The position numbers and the translations under genes were made by a program. The notes beneath the pieces were generated by a model. It was not told the DNA's origin. It did no database searches and saw only the letters and a program-made list of their open reading frames with translations. DNA of 64,000 nucleotides from Sarcomyxa edulis (Eukaryota > Basidiomycota > Agaricomycetes > Agaricales > Mycenaceae), in assembly GCA_009761415.1 (NCBI GenBank), contig QUOL01000001.1, positions 2,232,001 through 2,296,000 of the forward strand, read 5' to 3'. Numbering within the stretch: the stretch's first letter is position 1; each line of letters starts with the position of its first letter. Shown here piece after piece: positions 37,490-48,196 of the stretch.

Positions 37490-39860
37490 ATGCACTTCAC
37501 TCATGTACTCATCTCCCTTGTCTTTGCGCTCCAGGTGACAGCTTTCGATAACACCCGCTTCGATAATGTTCGTTTGGTCCTTTTTTACGTCGACTCACAA
37601 TATCTGACTCTGCAGTTCGAATCGTTTGCAGGTGGCTGTGTGCGTTTTAGACTAAGTACTATCGATATTACTGTTAGCTCATGTGATCGTATAGATATTG
37701 GGGACAGAACTCGTATGGTGCCACTCATACTGACACAGCCAATTTCCAGAAAACGTTGTCTTTTTACTGCCAAGTATGTTCCAATCCTGAACGCACCAAA
37801 TATTCGGATTGACATACCTATCCCGCAGGACGATGCTGTCGACGTTTTCCCGATGGCCTTTTTGAACGTGTTTTTCGGGACAGGCGGTGTACCGAGCATC
37901 AATCTTGCTAATGTGATGCAACTTCTCGTCTCATTTTGCGCGTAGTTGACATTGATCCTTCGTAGACGTGTAACCCGACTGATAACGCGACATTTCCGGG
38001 GACTGATCTCCCGGATTGCTCAGCATTGGCATCAGATATCACGACTTGTCAAGCTAAGGGCAAGATCATCACCCTCAGTCTAGGAGGTGCAACAGGTTCA
38101 GTGGGGTTCCAGTCCGATAGTCAAGCAGAGACGTTTGCGCAAACGATCTGGGATTTATTCCTGGGCGGCAGTTCATCGACACGTCCGTTCGGGAGTGCGG
38201 TTCTTGACGGGTATGTCGCGTTCGCAGTCTTCTGCAATTCGGGGGCTGATTTTGATTCGCAATATAGAGTTGACCTTGACATAGAAGGGGGCTCGTCAGC
38301 ATCTTATCCGGCTTTCGTGAGCAAGATTCGCTCTCTCTCGAGCGGTGCCAGCAAGCAGTACGTGTTTTCACAGAGGCGACGCGATTGCTCATACCGACTC
38401 CTTCTTGTCGGCCGTAGTTATTATGTGACTGCTGCGCCTCAATGTGTTTTCCCTGACAGTGCTTTAGGCGGAGTTCTCAATGCTGCCGACTTTGACGCCA
38501 TCTACGTGCAATTTTATGTGAGCAAGCTGCCACTGTCTTTTTGACTCCGCCGTCTAACGAATGATTCAAACTACCTTTAGAACAATCCATGCGGTTTGCA
38601 AGCCTTCTCCTCTGCTTCGGTGAGCCTATTTTAGTATGGCATGAATGCATACTGACACGTATCTCACAGAATTGGGACTTCGGTCTTTGGTGAGACTGAA
38701 TTTGCACATTCGATTTCCCTGGGTGTCTACTCAAACCTAAGCTAGGGATAATTGGGCTCGTGTGACGAGTCCCAACAAAAATGTCAAGGTATATATTGGT
38801 GCACCGGCATCAAGTACGGCTGCAGGTGGTGGCTACCAGGACATCGACACTCTAAGCAGCATTGCTACTCAAATGCGCCATAGTTTCCCTTCATTTGGTG
38901 GAGTGATGCTCTGGGACGCCTCTCAGGCATACGGTGAGTCAAGATGATGATGCCCAGTTGATTGAACGTTGAGGTTGCCAATTTCGATTACAGCGAATAA
39001 TCGTTATGATTTAGCAATCAAGAACGCTCTTGTTGCAGCAGGTGGAACTGGCTTCACTTTCCCCGCTTGTACAGCTCCGGCATACGTCGCGGGCAATGCT
39101 TATGTTGGGGCATCTCAAGTGTCGTTTGGAGGGTAAGCTAGTCTCGTTATTTTTGCTTCGATTCATCTCAATATCCCCTTACCAGATACGTATGGGAGGT
39201 ACGATGATCGTCACCATGTCATGTTCAGACCGTCCTGACAGTAGATAGTCCAAATGGTGGACGGCATCTCAACCTGCAAATAATCCCAATGGCGACTGGA
39301 GCGCGCGTATGTTCCTCTATCAATATTTCGTTTTCGAAATCTAAAAGAACCGCAGTCTCTGCCTGCTCTGGGGGCACGCCTGCCTCGACCTCCACTTCCA
39401 CTCAGGGTACGACTGTCAGCTCTTCAAGCTCCACGCATACCACGAGTACCACGAGTAGCGCACCGTCGACATCGACGTCTACAAGTCCTTCTACAGGCTG
39501 TAATGGCATCGCCGCATGGATCAGCACTATCGCCTACACAGGTGGACAACAAGTAGTTTTCGGGTAAGTGTCTAATCATAATTCGAGGACTGTATCTGAC
39601 GTCTATTCTAGAGGTCATATATGGACCGCGATGTGGTGGACTGAGGGAGATACACCTGGGGGTACGCTTATCTTCATAGGAACTATACTTCCCTACTGAA
39701 CGATCGGTTATCAGGTGCTGCAGGAGTCTGGACAGATAACGGAGTCTGTTCCTCTGCGGCTGCAGCCTTGAAAAAGGCCTCTGGCGCGTCGCAAGCTGTC
39801 GTTAGTACGGCTTCCGCAAGTATTACCAGACCGAAGAGCTCGCGCTTTTTCCGTGTTTAA
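37490..39860 (+). CDS. GH18 class III endochitinase with C-terminal chitin-binding-like region
   Basis: Secreted chitinase for hydrolysis of beta-1,4-GlcNAc polymers in wall remodelling or nutrition. The signal peptide is [20 protein letters not shown]. After an intron, an 8-base microexon (37632-37639) and another intron, the mature domain reads [20 protein letters not shown] and [20 protein letters not shown]. Then [20 protein letters not shown] (SxGG motif) and, split by an intron, DGVDLDIE, the DxxDxDxE active site with catalytic Glu. Later come [20 protein letters not shown] and [21 protein letters not shown] Ser/Thr linker ([20 protein letters not shown]) separates segments resembling the Trp-rich CBM5/12 fold: [18 protein letters not shown] + YVWEA before it and [20 protein letters not shown] + [15 protein letters not shown] after it. 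The end is [13 protein letters not shown]. Tandem with the chitinase at 40388. Confidence 0.9.
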
Positions 39861-40387
39861 GGCGATAAACGCTATCCAGGCATTCTCTGGAGATGAATCC
39901 AGTACTTATAAGTCAATCTCCCGTATTGTTACTCCGTTGCATTCTCTTTCGATTTGAAATGAAATATCTTATGACAAGTCCTGGGACCTGCCGTTTCTGG
40001 TGGTTTGCGAGGAAGTGCCCAAGACTGAGAGTGAGTGAATTCTATTAGACTCAAGCTTCAACTTCACCGATATTCCACTATCTTTCAGAAGCAACAGACC
40101 ACTTGGAGGAGGTCGTAACAGAACCACAATCATGAGAAGTAATCACGCTGCTCGCAAGTCACATGCTGCGCTTTTGCATTCCTCCGAGCTTCGACAGTAG
40201 CATCATCTATGTGCAGCACGATATAATGCCACGTAGGACTCAGATTTTGTGCCCAAATCCTTGTCCGTGGAAACTCCTTCAATGTCTGGTGGCTTACGGC
40301 TCATTCAGAACCCAGGTGCTGAGCAGGTATAAATGAGATACTGGAAGTTAGAGCCCTCCCTCGGAGACTATGGGTTTCCTAACGAGT
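39861..40387. other. Spacer between the tandem chitinases
   Basis: 3' UTR of chitinase 1 and promoter of chitinase 2. No gene. The TATA box at 40328 is listed separately. Confidence 0.45.
40328..40334 (+). promoter_or_regulatory. TATA box of chitinase 2
   Basis: TATAAAT starting 60 bases before the ATG at 40388, nearly the same spacing as in chitinase 1. Confidence 0.5.
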
Positions 40388-42108
40388 ATGCGAAGGACAA
40401 CCTGTTTTCAATGGTTCGCTTTGTTGACTTATCTGTGCTGTCTTTCCGAGGTCTTCGCAGCCACTGGTACAAATGCCGCCTCCTCGTTTTCGAACAGCAA
40501 ATCCGACAACCTTGCAGTGTATGTACTCGCATGATTCTCATCGAATTCGGATCCAATCTTATATTCTGATAGATACTGGGGTCAAGACTCGGCTGGCAAT
40601 CAGCAACGGTGCGTGAGAGCCTCACATCGAGAAGGCAGACGGAACTACTCTAATCTGTACCTACAGATTATCCTTTTACTGCAATGATTCCACTATCGAT
40701 GCTATCCCGTTGGCTTTCCTGTACATTTTCTTTGACAACAATGGCGAGCCTGTAATCGATTTTGCAAATGTAATCATCTTTCATCACTTTGTGGGTATAA
40801 TTCTGCTCATCTCTACTATTATGTGTATAGACATGCAATCAATGGGACGATGCCACTTTTCCTGGGACAAATCTCGCAGACTGTTCTTTCCTTGCCCCAG
40901 ACATCCAGACTTGTCAGTCCAAAGGAAAAATTGTTACACTCAGCCTTGGGGGAGGGACTGGTCAAGTCGGTTTTTCCAGCGACGCGCAGGCTGTGTCATT
41001 TGCTGAGACCATTTGGAACATGTTCTTGGGTGGCGGTGAGTTGTCATGAATATATCTTGTCTGTCACTGAGAGGCCTCTTCAGACGGTGATATCCGTCCA
41101 TTCGGGAATGCGATACTAGATGGGTACGTGCACTGTCCCTGCTATCAATGCTTCTTTGTGTTTAGTCACGCTTAGCGTGGACTTGGACATCGAGTCTGGA
41201 ACACCCGTCCATTATGCTGCTTTCGTCAACAAGATACGATCTCTATCAGCTGGCGCTCCTAAAAAGCAAGTCGCTGAACTCTCTATATCATTATAACTAA
41301 CAAAATAGGCTAGGTATTACGTTACAGCTGCTCCCCAATGCCCATTTCCCGATGCAAACATTGGCGGAGCGTTAAACAACGCGTCTTTTGACGCGGTTTA
41401 TGTTCAATTCTACAACAATTTCTGTGAACTTTCTGTGCCATCCGTGAGCTACCCCTTCTATAGTTATCTCTTCTATAGTTATCTAGGGAAAACAAACTCA
41501 TTTTCTCTCCTAGGAATTCAATTTCGAGACATGGTGTGTTATCTTCGATTATTGGGTGTACTCCACCAACAACACGATTTCATCAGGGACAATTGGGCTC
41601 GAACAACATCTCTAAATCGAGACATCAAAGTCTACATAGGAGCCCCTGGGTCTGCTAACGCAGCAGGCGAAGGCTACGTTGACATCGATACTCTCATCAG
41701 TATGGCTCAAGAGGCTCAAAGCAAATACCCCTCGTTCGGAGGCGTGATGTTATGGGATGCGTCCGAGGCCTACAGTACGTAGCCCCGCCTATTGCAAGCA
41801 TATCCACGAGGGTTCTAATCGCTAGTTCAAATCTAGCTAATGACCGGTACGATCTTGCTATCAAGAACGCCCTCGTCAGCGGGGAGAAAACAGCAGCAAG
41901 GCAGATCTCGAAAGTACCAGCGTCAGGCTCTGCAACGTTAACTAAGACCACAGGGACAGCAGGTCATTCGACCCTGATTCCTTCTACTGCTACCGTCAGA
42001 ACGAATTCCAGGGAAGCCACGTCCACTGAAGTTGCACCGTCTGGCAATACTGCCAAGTTCTCCCGGGTCTTCAATCTCAAAAAGATTGGAGGGGCAGGGT
42101 CGGGATGA
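40388..42108 (+). CDS. GH18 class III chitinase without chitin-binding module
   Basis: Second secreted chitinase of the tandem pair. The ATG at 40388 gives MRRTTCFQWFALLTYLCCLS then EVFA, a good signal peptide; it is only found in the frame that joins to SFSNSKSDNLAV and, after an intron, YWGQDSAGNQQR. Next come LSFYCNDSTIDAIPLAFLYI, GKIVTLSLGGGTGQVGFSSD and, across an intron, DGVDLDIESG, so the catalytic DxxDxDxE is intact. [20 protein letters not shown] and [16 protein letters not shown] follow, parallel to chitinase 1 throughout. Instead of a CBM the C-terminus is a Ser/Thr/Ala-rich tail (SGSATLTKTTGTAGHSTLIP) ending KKIGGAGSG. It lacks a clear hydrophobic GPI signal. Shares intron sites with chitinase 1, so they arose by tandem duplication and diverged. 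Confidence 0.88.
41455..41484 (+). repeat. Perfect 2 x 15-base tandem repeat in a chitinase 2 intron
   Basis: CTTCTATAGTTATCT occurs twice in direct succession inside the intron that follows the YNNFCELSVPS exon. It is probably a recent slippage duplication and lengthens the intron without touching codons. Confidence 0.85.
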
Positions 42109-42770
42109 AGTGGGAACGTTTTAATGGCTGCTACTGTACATTGTTTTTTATATCTAGGGTTTTCTCCATTGTATATCTATTCCAGAGCGCTCTTGGCATG
42201 GTAGGAAATACTTACACGGTCCGGTCATGCCACACGTATCGCCCGCGACCTCGTGGTTTATACCTGATGAGAAGCGCGAGATTATTGGCTGCGAATCGTG
42301 GTCGGTGTTCTCATGTCTCAAGCACTCTTTCCACCGATAGGCGCCAAGGTAGTTCGACGGGATCGAATTATGATGCTATAATTATTTATCATGGACAAGT
42401 TTTTTCGAGCCACCGAAATCATCCTAGTGGTAAATATAGTGCCTGATGACATGGGCAAGTCGGGTATTCCGGGGGAAGCACTGAGACGACAACCTGGAAG
42501 TCTTTGGGAGCTTTTCCAAAGGTACTTATCATACTTGCCAAAAGTAAACCGAAGCTCATGTCCGAGGTAGCCTTGATCAAGTAAGTATATCTAGGACTCT
42601 CAACACTTGCGGTATATTTGAGACATAGTATGCGCCACGAATAAACCAGGATCTTGCGCGGTAACACGGTTACAATTACAATAGATTTTTGAAGTACATT
42701 TATACGACGGTGATGCAGCTGTTGTAAGTACGAAGACCAGAGAAACCCAAACGAAAAGAAGCGCCCAGTG
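42109..42770. other. Convergent 3' region between chitinase 2 and the exonuclease
   Basis: No supported gene on either strand. Short open frames only; TA-rich stretch near 42370-42395. Confidence 0.4.
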
Positions 42771-44110
42771 CTAGTTGGGATCAGCAGAAACGGAACCGCC
42801 TCTCCCAACTTGCTTCGTACCCCGACGTCGACAATTTCTAGAAGGACGACGCGGACTCGGGGATTCTACCGCTTGCGCGTGAGTCGCGGATTCTGTCGAT
42901 GCCTCTACAGACGCCGTCTGTGAGCCGCTAGCATAATGCTGATAGGGCCTCTTATTAATATTGAGATTCTGCAGACGAGATCCAGAATAGTCCGACTTCC
43001 GAGATCTCGACTGACCTCCGTCATCTTGTACAAGGGTATCATCGATGACAACGACATCCGAAGCTTTCGGGGGCCTTGGCATTCGCGGAGGCGGTGGGGG
43101 ACCGGGATCATAGTCGGGATTCCGACAAGTCCAAGTTGATCCATCCGTATTGGAGATGCGGCCTCGGATGTAATCAAAGGTGTAGTAAGATGTCTTGATC
43201 GTGGCGATTAGGGATGCTTTGTCTATAAGGATTTGGTATAAAGAATAACCGGCATGGGCGTCATTCCCTGCGTCTGCGAGAGCCATAAATAGTCAGTTGA
43301 AATGATATTGGCCGTAGAAAGGACTATGCCTACAGTCCATCTGACTCGGGGTTAACATCGCTTCCCAATTGCTACGGCTGATAATACCCTTGGCCATCAA
43401 GCGCTCCATGTACGTATCGGCGAGTCTTGCAAGCCCGATAGGATTGCTATATTTTCCTTTCCATGTTGCGTTATCCACGGATCGTGCGAGTAAGGATAGA
43501 TCAACACAATTTCGTGTTGAAATTCCCTTGTCTAACCATAGTTTTTTGACGTCGTCTATAACGAAAATATGGAAAACGCCACGCGGCATAGGACTTATTT
43601 TGAGTGAACTGTATTATTGATAAGAACAAGAGTGAACTATACCGACTTTGTATGCCAACACCGGCTTTGATGATATCCGGGCTTTCAAGAAACTCCTTGA
43701 GTTTTATAGGGAATTCTATGATAGTCGATGACGGGGCTCGGATTAGCTTCTTAAGTCGCAAATTTAAACAAAAGTCTATTATATTTATGTTTACCTGACA
43801 TCTCGCTGACCTGGATTAGCAGCACAGCATCCTCGTTGGCGAGTTGAATGAGAGCGACGGGATTCTCCGGGGCGCCTTTTGCAAAAGTAGGTCTCCATTC
43901 CATGTCGAGGCCCACTGCGTTTCTGCCGAGTAGTTTCAAGACATGGGTATTGACATCGCGAGCATCACGAAGGTATAACATTTCTGCTGTGGGGTTTATA
44001 GTACGCCAGTGGTAGGGAATCGTAGATTGAAGTGGGGGCTGTTTCGGTTGGTAATAAGGCGCTAATACTGTTTCAGGAGAGATTGCGGTGGATTGTAGTG
44101 GGGGCGACAT
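42771..44110 (-). CDS. WRN-type DEDDy 3'-5' exonuclease domain protein
   Basis: Exonuclease of the DnaQ/WRN family, acting on DNA or RNA 3' ends with two metal ions. I chose the ATG at 44110 (MSPPLQSTAISPETVLAPYY); an in-frame ATG at 44179 would add 23 residues. The DEDDy motifs are all present once introns are removed: motif I VGLDMEW (DxE), motif II GVGIQNDVKKLW, DLSLLAR downstream, and motif III DYAGNDAHAGYSLY with Tyr-x3-Asp. The C-terminal quarter has a proline run (PGPPPPPRMPRPP) followed by acidic VVIDDTLVQDD, an SIM-like hydrophobic-acidic patch, and an Arg-rich end. It has no helicase or HRDC domain, so it resembles stand-alone plant/fungal WRN-exo proteins. About 400 residues. Confidence 0.85.
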
Positions 44111-44179
44111 GGTTGGTGGATTATGTACAGCTATTGCACAGTTGGCGACTCTGGTGATGACACGAACGCCGACGTGCAT

Positions 44180-44949
44180 GCAGGTTGCGTGATAGCTCGG
44201 CTGCCTAGGCGCTTGGGCGGCTAGTTGGGGAATCGGTAGCCAGGATTAATCCGTCCGTAGGTATCCCCTCGTATAGTGAACGGTGTGAGTTCGGATGATT
44301 ATAACGTGTTCGAGTGGGGAAGGTGACTGAATGGATGAAGAGCAGTGGGCGAGCAAATATAGGAGTGGTGTGACCGAGTTATTCTTGGCTATTACAATAC
44401 GGTGCCGATAGACGTGCGGGGCTTAACGTAAGCCCCCCTTCCACAACTGGCTTTTTTTATCTCAAAAAACGGGTTTCAAGCTACGATTGGGACCGCAGTT
44501 GGCCCGGAGAGTTGGAGCGCTAAGGTGATAGAGGTAGTGTGTGATGTATTCGTTGCACAGTTGGTGCAAAGTTGCTGTGGGAAGCAGGATAGGGAGGCGT
44601 GCTAAAAATAAGATTAGCGCCAAGTGGCTTTGCAGTTCGACGCGAGATTCAGATGACTTTCTCCTAGCGGTAGTCCTACTGGTATAACTAGAGAATGCAG
44701 TTATAAGTAGTACTAGATAGACTAGATTATGCCAGACAGCCAGCATGCTGTCCTTCGTACCCTGGCCCTGCTTGCGTGCTCCAAAGATAGCCCCGTTTCG
44801 GCCAAGGCCAAGGGATTATTTATAACTGACCATAATTAGAATGCCAAGCCCAAGCCAAGACCCAACCTGTTCCCATAAAATGCCGTTCACCATCCCTTTT
44901 TCTCCGCCTCTTTTTTCCTTTTCTTGGCCCCGTTTCTACTTCCGCAACC
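44180..44949. other. Divergent intergenic region upstream of the exonuclease
   Basis: About 770 bases serving as promoter space for the exonuclease (-) and the gene at 44950 (+). No family-like frame on either strand. Confidence 0.4.
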
Positions 44950-45814
44950 ATGCCAGCTTCTCTCCCATACCACTCCCACTCGCAACTCAACAACCTTGTA
45001 TCCTCCGCATGGAATCTCATCGACCAGGTAACTAACTCGGAGACAAACCGCACAGCTATCCGTCCCTAACTTTCTGCTCCAGACACCCCCTCCTAGTCTG
45101 CGAGACATCCTCGGAGCATATCGCTCAAGAGGTGATGGCGACAGAGACATGCTCATTGCCATGTTGAACGCAAAAACTGCTGAAGATCAGGTAAGCCTAA
45201 AACCTCTATCTTTTAGACTTTCTGTTGACATCCTGTCACATTAGCGACTTGCCTCGGTTGCAACTCTTCACAGAACAATACTTGAACTCTACCAAACATC
45301 TCCAGCTGATGCTGGCCGCCATCTCTACCCCGAGTCAAACCCGTGGCCCGCACAGCCCCAGCTACAAGACCAGAAACTGTCTCGTCGCTCGCCTCCGCCG
45401 CTTAACCATCACTCCCACCATCACCACCGTCGCGACTCATCTAGTCGTTCTCCACCTCGTGCTACCCTTCCCCCAATGCGAGATGTTCCACCTTCATCCT
45501 CGTCTTCATCTTTACCCCCACGTAAACGCCACCGTCCGTCGCACTCCCCATCCTCCGCGTCTCGAGCAAGCGCGTATGACTCTCAGGAGAAGCTTCCTCC
45601 TTCTCCCTACTCCTCATCAGGTAGTGACTCTGTCGAGTACTCACCCCGTTCTCGGGCTTCGATGGCTATAGGCTCATTACTCTCGTCTTCTGGTCCACAT
45701 AGAGAAAACGGGGATATCAGAACCAGCAATGACACGAACGCGAACACGATGAGTAACGGGTATCATGGTGGTGGAAGTAGAATCTCAAGCCAACCTCAAC
45801 CTGTCGCCGTGTAA
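44950..45814 (+). CDS. Unrecognised Ser/Pro/His-rich protein with a short conserved-looking N-terminal helix
   Basis: I do not recognise this protein. Three exons joined by canonical introns give one continuous frame. The first reads MPASLPYHSHSQLNNLVSSA then WNLIDQ, the second TPPPSLRDILGAYRSRGDGD and RDMLIAMLNAKTAEDQ, the third RLASVATLHRTILELYQTSP. This N-terminal part is rich in helix-forming Leu/Ala/Arg and looks ordered. The rest (about 170 residues) is disordered: HHSHHHRRDSSSRSPP, a Ser run followed by PPRKRHRPS (a possible nuclear signal), and SPYSSSGSDSVEYSPRSRAS with many SP sites. It ends SQPQPVAV at 45814. The layout suggests a nuclear regulator, but this is inference. Exon phase agreement supports a real gene. 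Confidence 0.7.
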
Positions 45815-46372
45815 CGAGAATCTTGATATCGGTGTCTTTCTAGTTCTGAACTCTTCCTTTGCTTGGTTAATTATTTTTGGGTCGTTCTGTACTTACCTTA
45901 CATATGTATTTCTATTCTACATAAACTCTTCGGTAGTTCTGTAATACTCATGCAACGTTCTCTTGCAATATTGGATCCACGTTATTGTATAAGTATCAGG
46001 TGCCCACCTCTTTGGACTGTGTTTATTTTTGACTTGGGGTTTTTTGAGACGATCAACCCGGATAGACTTGGCAGAGCCGACCGTCCGCACAGGGGTATTT
46101 ATGTGCCAGGCCAAGGATAGACGTGGAATGACAGTAAATTGATCATCACCACGGCATCAACACGGCACCAATGTTCATCTCTTTTTTTGTCAGGACCAGG
46201 ACCGAGCTGATGAGCTGAGCGCTGAGCTGTCACTTAGGTCCGGACATCCGAGGAACTTGATCGCGTCACGTCACGTGTCACAGACGCGACAACACGTTTT
46301 TGAACAACTGTACTTTGACCGCGATCAACGTTTGGTACGACGTTACTTTGGACCTACTCATCGTGCAACACG
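45815..46372. other. Intergenic region with a CACGTG/CGTCA-rich block
   Basis: 3' flank of the preceding gene and promoter of the RING gene. Between 46263 and 46298 the sequence packs CGCGTCACGTCACGTGTCAC and GACGCG, mixing an E-box and ACGCG cores about 100 bases before the RING-gene ATG. Confidence 0.4.
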
Positions 46373-47958
46373 ATGTCAAGCGGCGACGAATTCGATAATC
46401 TTACAGACGAATTCGAAGGCGTCGACTGGAGTACCGTTCCTGCCCTCACAGGACCAGCGGAGTCCAGTAGTTTTGCGGAAATACCCACCCAGTCGCAGGA
46501 TAGCATCACCGCAGAATCGCCAGTCAGACCTAGCAGCTCACATTCATCATCGTACTACTCTGGGGATGAGGACCTTCTGGATGCATCGTTTTTGGCCGAG
46601 GTGGATCTTTTGGAGGAACAGCAGTATCAAACCCAGAGCTCGACTTTAGGCGGTACGACATTTCTGATCTTGATCCACTATCCCCAGTAACGCTTATTGC
46701 ATTTGCGTAGGCTCACCTAGACGTGATGTCCCCCGGAGTACCCATAACGGTGCCCGAGTCGGTCAGTTTGACGTCAATCACTTCACCCCTGTCTATGTTG
46801 ATGTTGATATCCCGTCCAGAATTTGTGCCACAGATACCAACTCAGGCGACTCATGGTATGTGATATTGATCAAACATCAAGACCGCTTTGCAGATTTCTC
46901 TGTGTGTAGAAGCTTCCGTAACAACAACGAAAACGAAACCCCCTCTCCTCCAGCCACCACCACGTTAGCCCTGGTTTCCTACTGCGGTCCCTTCGCATAT
47001 AAGCACTTATCTATCCTCAGGCAAATCACCGCAAAGATTGAAACATGATACGCCTAGCAAGAAACGCAGCCGCTCGGACTCAGTCTCTAGTGTATCCCCA
47101 AATAAGAAAGGTAAGATGAAGGCGGTGGAAAACAACGAAGAGGTGCGGCATGTACTGGAGGAATTTGAAGATGAGATGACTTGTCCAATGTACGTATCAT
47201 ATGCTACGTTCAAGGCAATACCTGATTTTCATGATCATCTTTAGATGTTGTGATATTTTGTAAGTTGCAAGATCCGTCCCTTTGTATTGAACGAGTCTGA
47301 CGGCTCGGTAGCGTCGCAGCTCATCTAGGGAACCCCTGCGGGCACAGTTTTTGTGGATCTTGTGGCTGGCAATGGATCAGCAAAAATGTTCTCCATTTTC
47401 ATTTTGCCTGTTCTTACATATTATTAACACGTTGTCCCGCGACAGGTGACTGCCACCTGTGCTATATGCCGCAGCCGACTCAACATAGCAATGCCCATGA
47501 TACCCAATCGCGCCATCGACAACACGGTCGAGAAACACATGCACGCTTTAGCGTCCACGGGAAACGAGGACTGGAAACCCGGTGGAAAGAAGAGGGTCGA
47601 ATGGGATGCTAGGCTGAGGCAAGTGTTCGATACTTATTTTTGCGTAGCTAATGCGTTACGATGCTATGGCCATGGCAGTGAATGGAAGAAAACATTGGAA
47701 GAAAGGGCTAGAGCTGCTAGGCTCTTACCACGGGCACCCATAGTGTTTCCAACATTCACGATGGACCGTGACTGGGTGCCTCCCGACGAAGAAGAGGCAG
47801 AAGGAGAATTGTCAGAATCGAGTAGTAGCGTGGTGGAATTGGTTCCGGTGGCTGTACGACGTCGCCGTGCTCGCCGAGGGCGGGGTCGGGGCGGGGGCGA
47901 TGGTACTGGTGAACATCGACCTTGGAGAAACAGAGGACGTGGTCGACGCGGTGGGTGA
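46373..47958 (+). CDS. RING-finger protein (probable E3 ubiquitin ligase)
   Basis: A RING protein likely to recruit E2 enzymes for ubiquitin transfer, probably nuclear. The start is MSSGDEFDNLTDEFEGVDWS, an acidic opening, then a Ser-rich region. A basic KHDTPSKKRSRSDSV and NKKGKMKAVE stretch follows. The RING is split over four short exons: CPICCDI, then AAHLGNPCGHSFCGSCGWQW and, after an intron, CAICRSRL, giving C-x2-C ... C-x-H-x2-C-x2-C ... C-x2-C (C3HC4). After it come MIPNRAIDNTVEKHMHALAS and WKKTLEERARAARLL. The C-terminus is an Arg/Gly block (RRRRARRGRGRGGG), a typical RNA/DNA-contact tail. The architecture resembles TRIM/CHFR-type nuclear RING proteins but I cannot name an orthologue. 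The exon around 46860-47040 is uncertain. Confidence 0.8.
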
Positions 47959-48196
47959 TGATGTTGTATGTATGTATACTATTTTTATTGTAAGAAAGCA
48001 GGATCTCGACGCGTCTCGAAGGAGTTTTCGTTGAATCGGAAGCTCCAGCGCTGAATTTTGAATTCTCGCACTGGGCGTCATCGATCAATGGGCTAGCCAG
48101 GGCTTTTGGTCCTATCTAATCCGCCACTCAAAAACCCTGCACAAGACCGTAAGTTAGCAACGTCCAACTCGCCCTTGACGTTCTTTCCTGCTTGCC

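Noticed and set aside
37171..37551. 126-residue plus frame upstream of chitinase 1
   Set aside because: It overlaps the signal peptide exon in another frame, covers the TATA box and lacks any recognisable feature.
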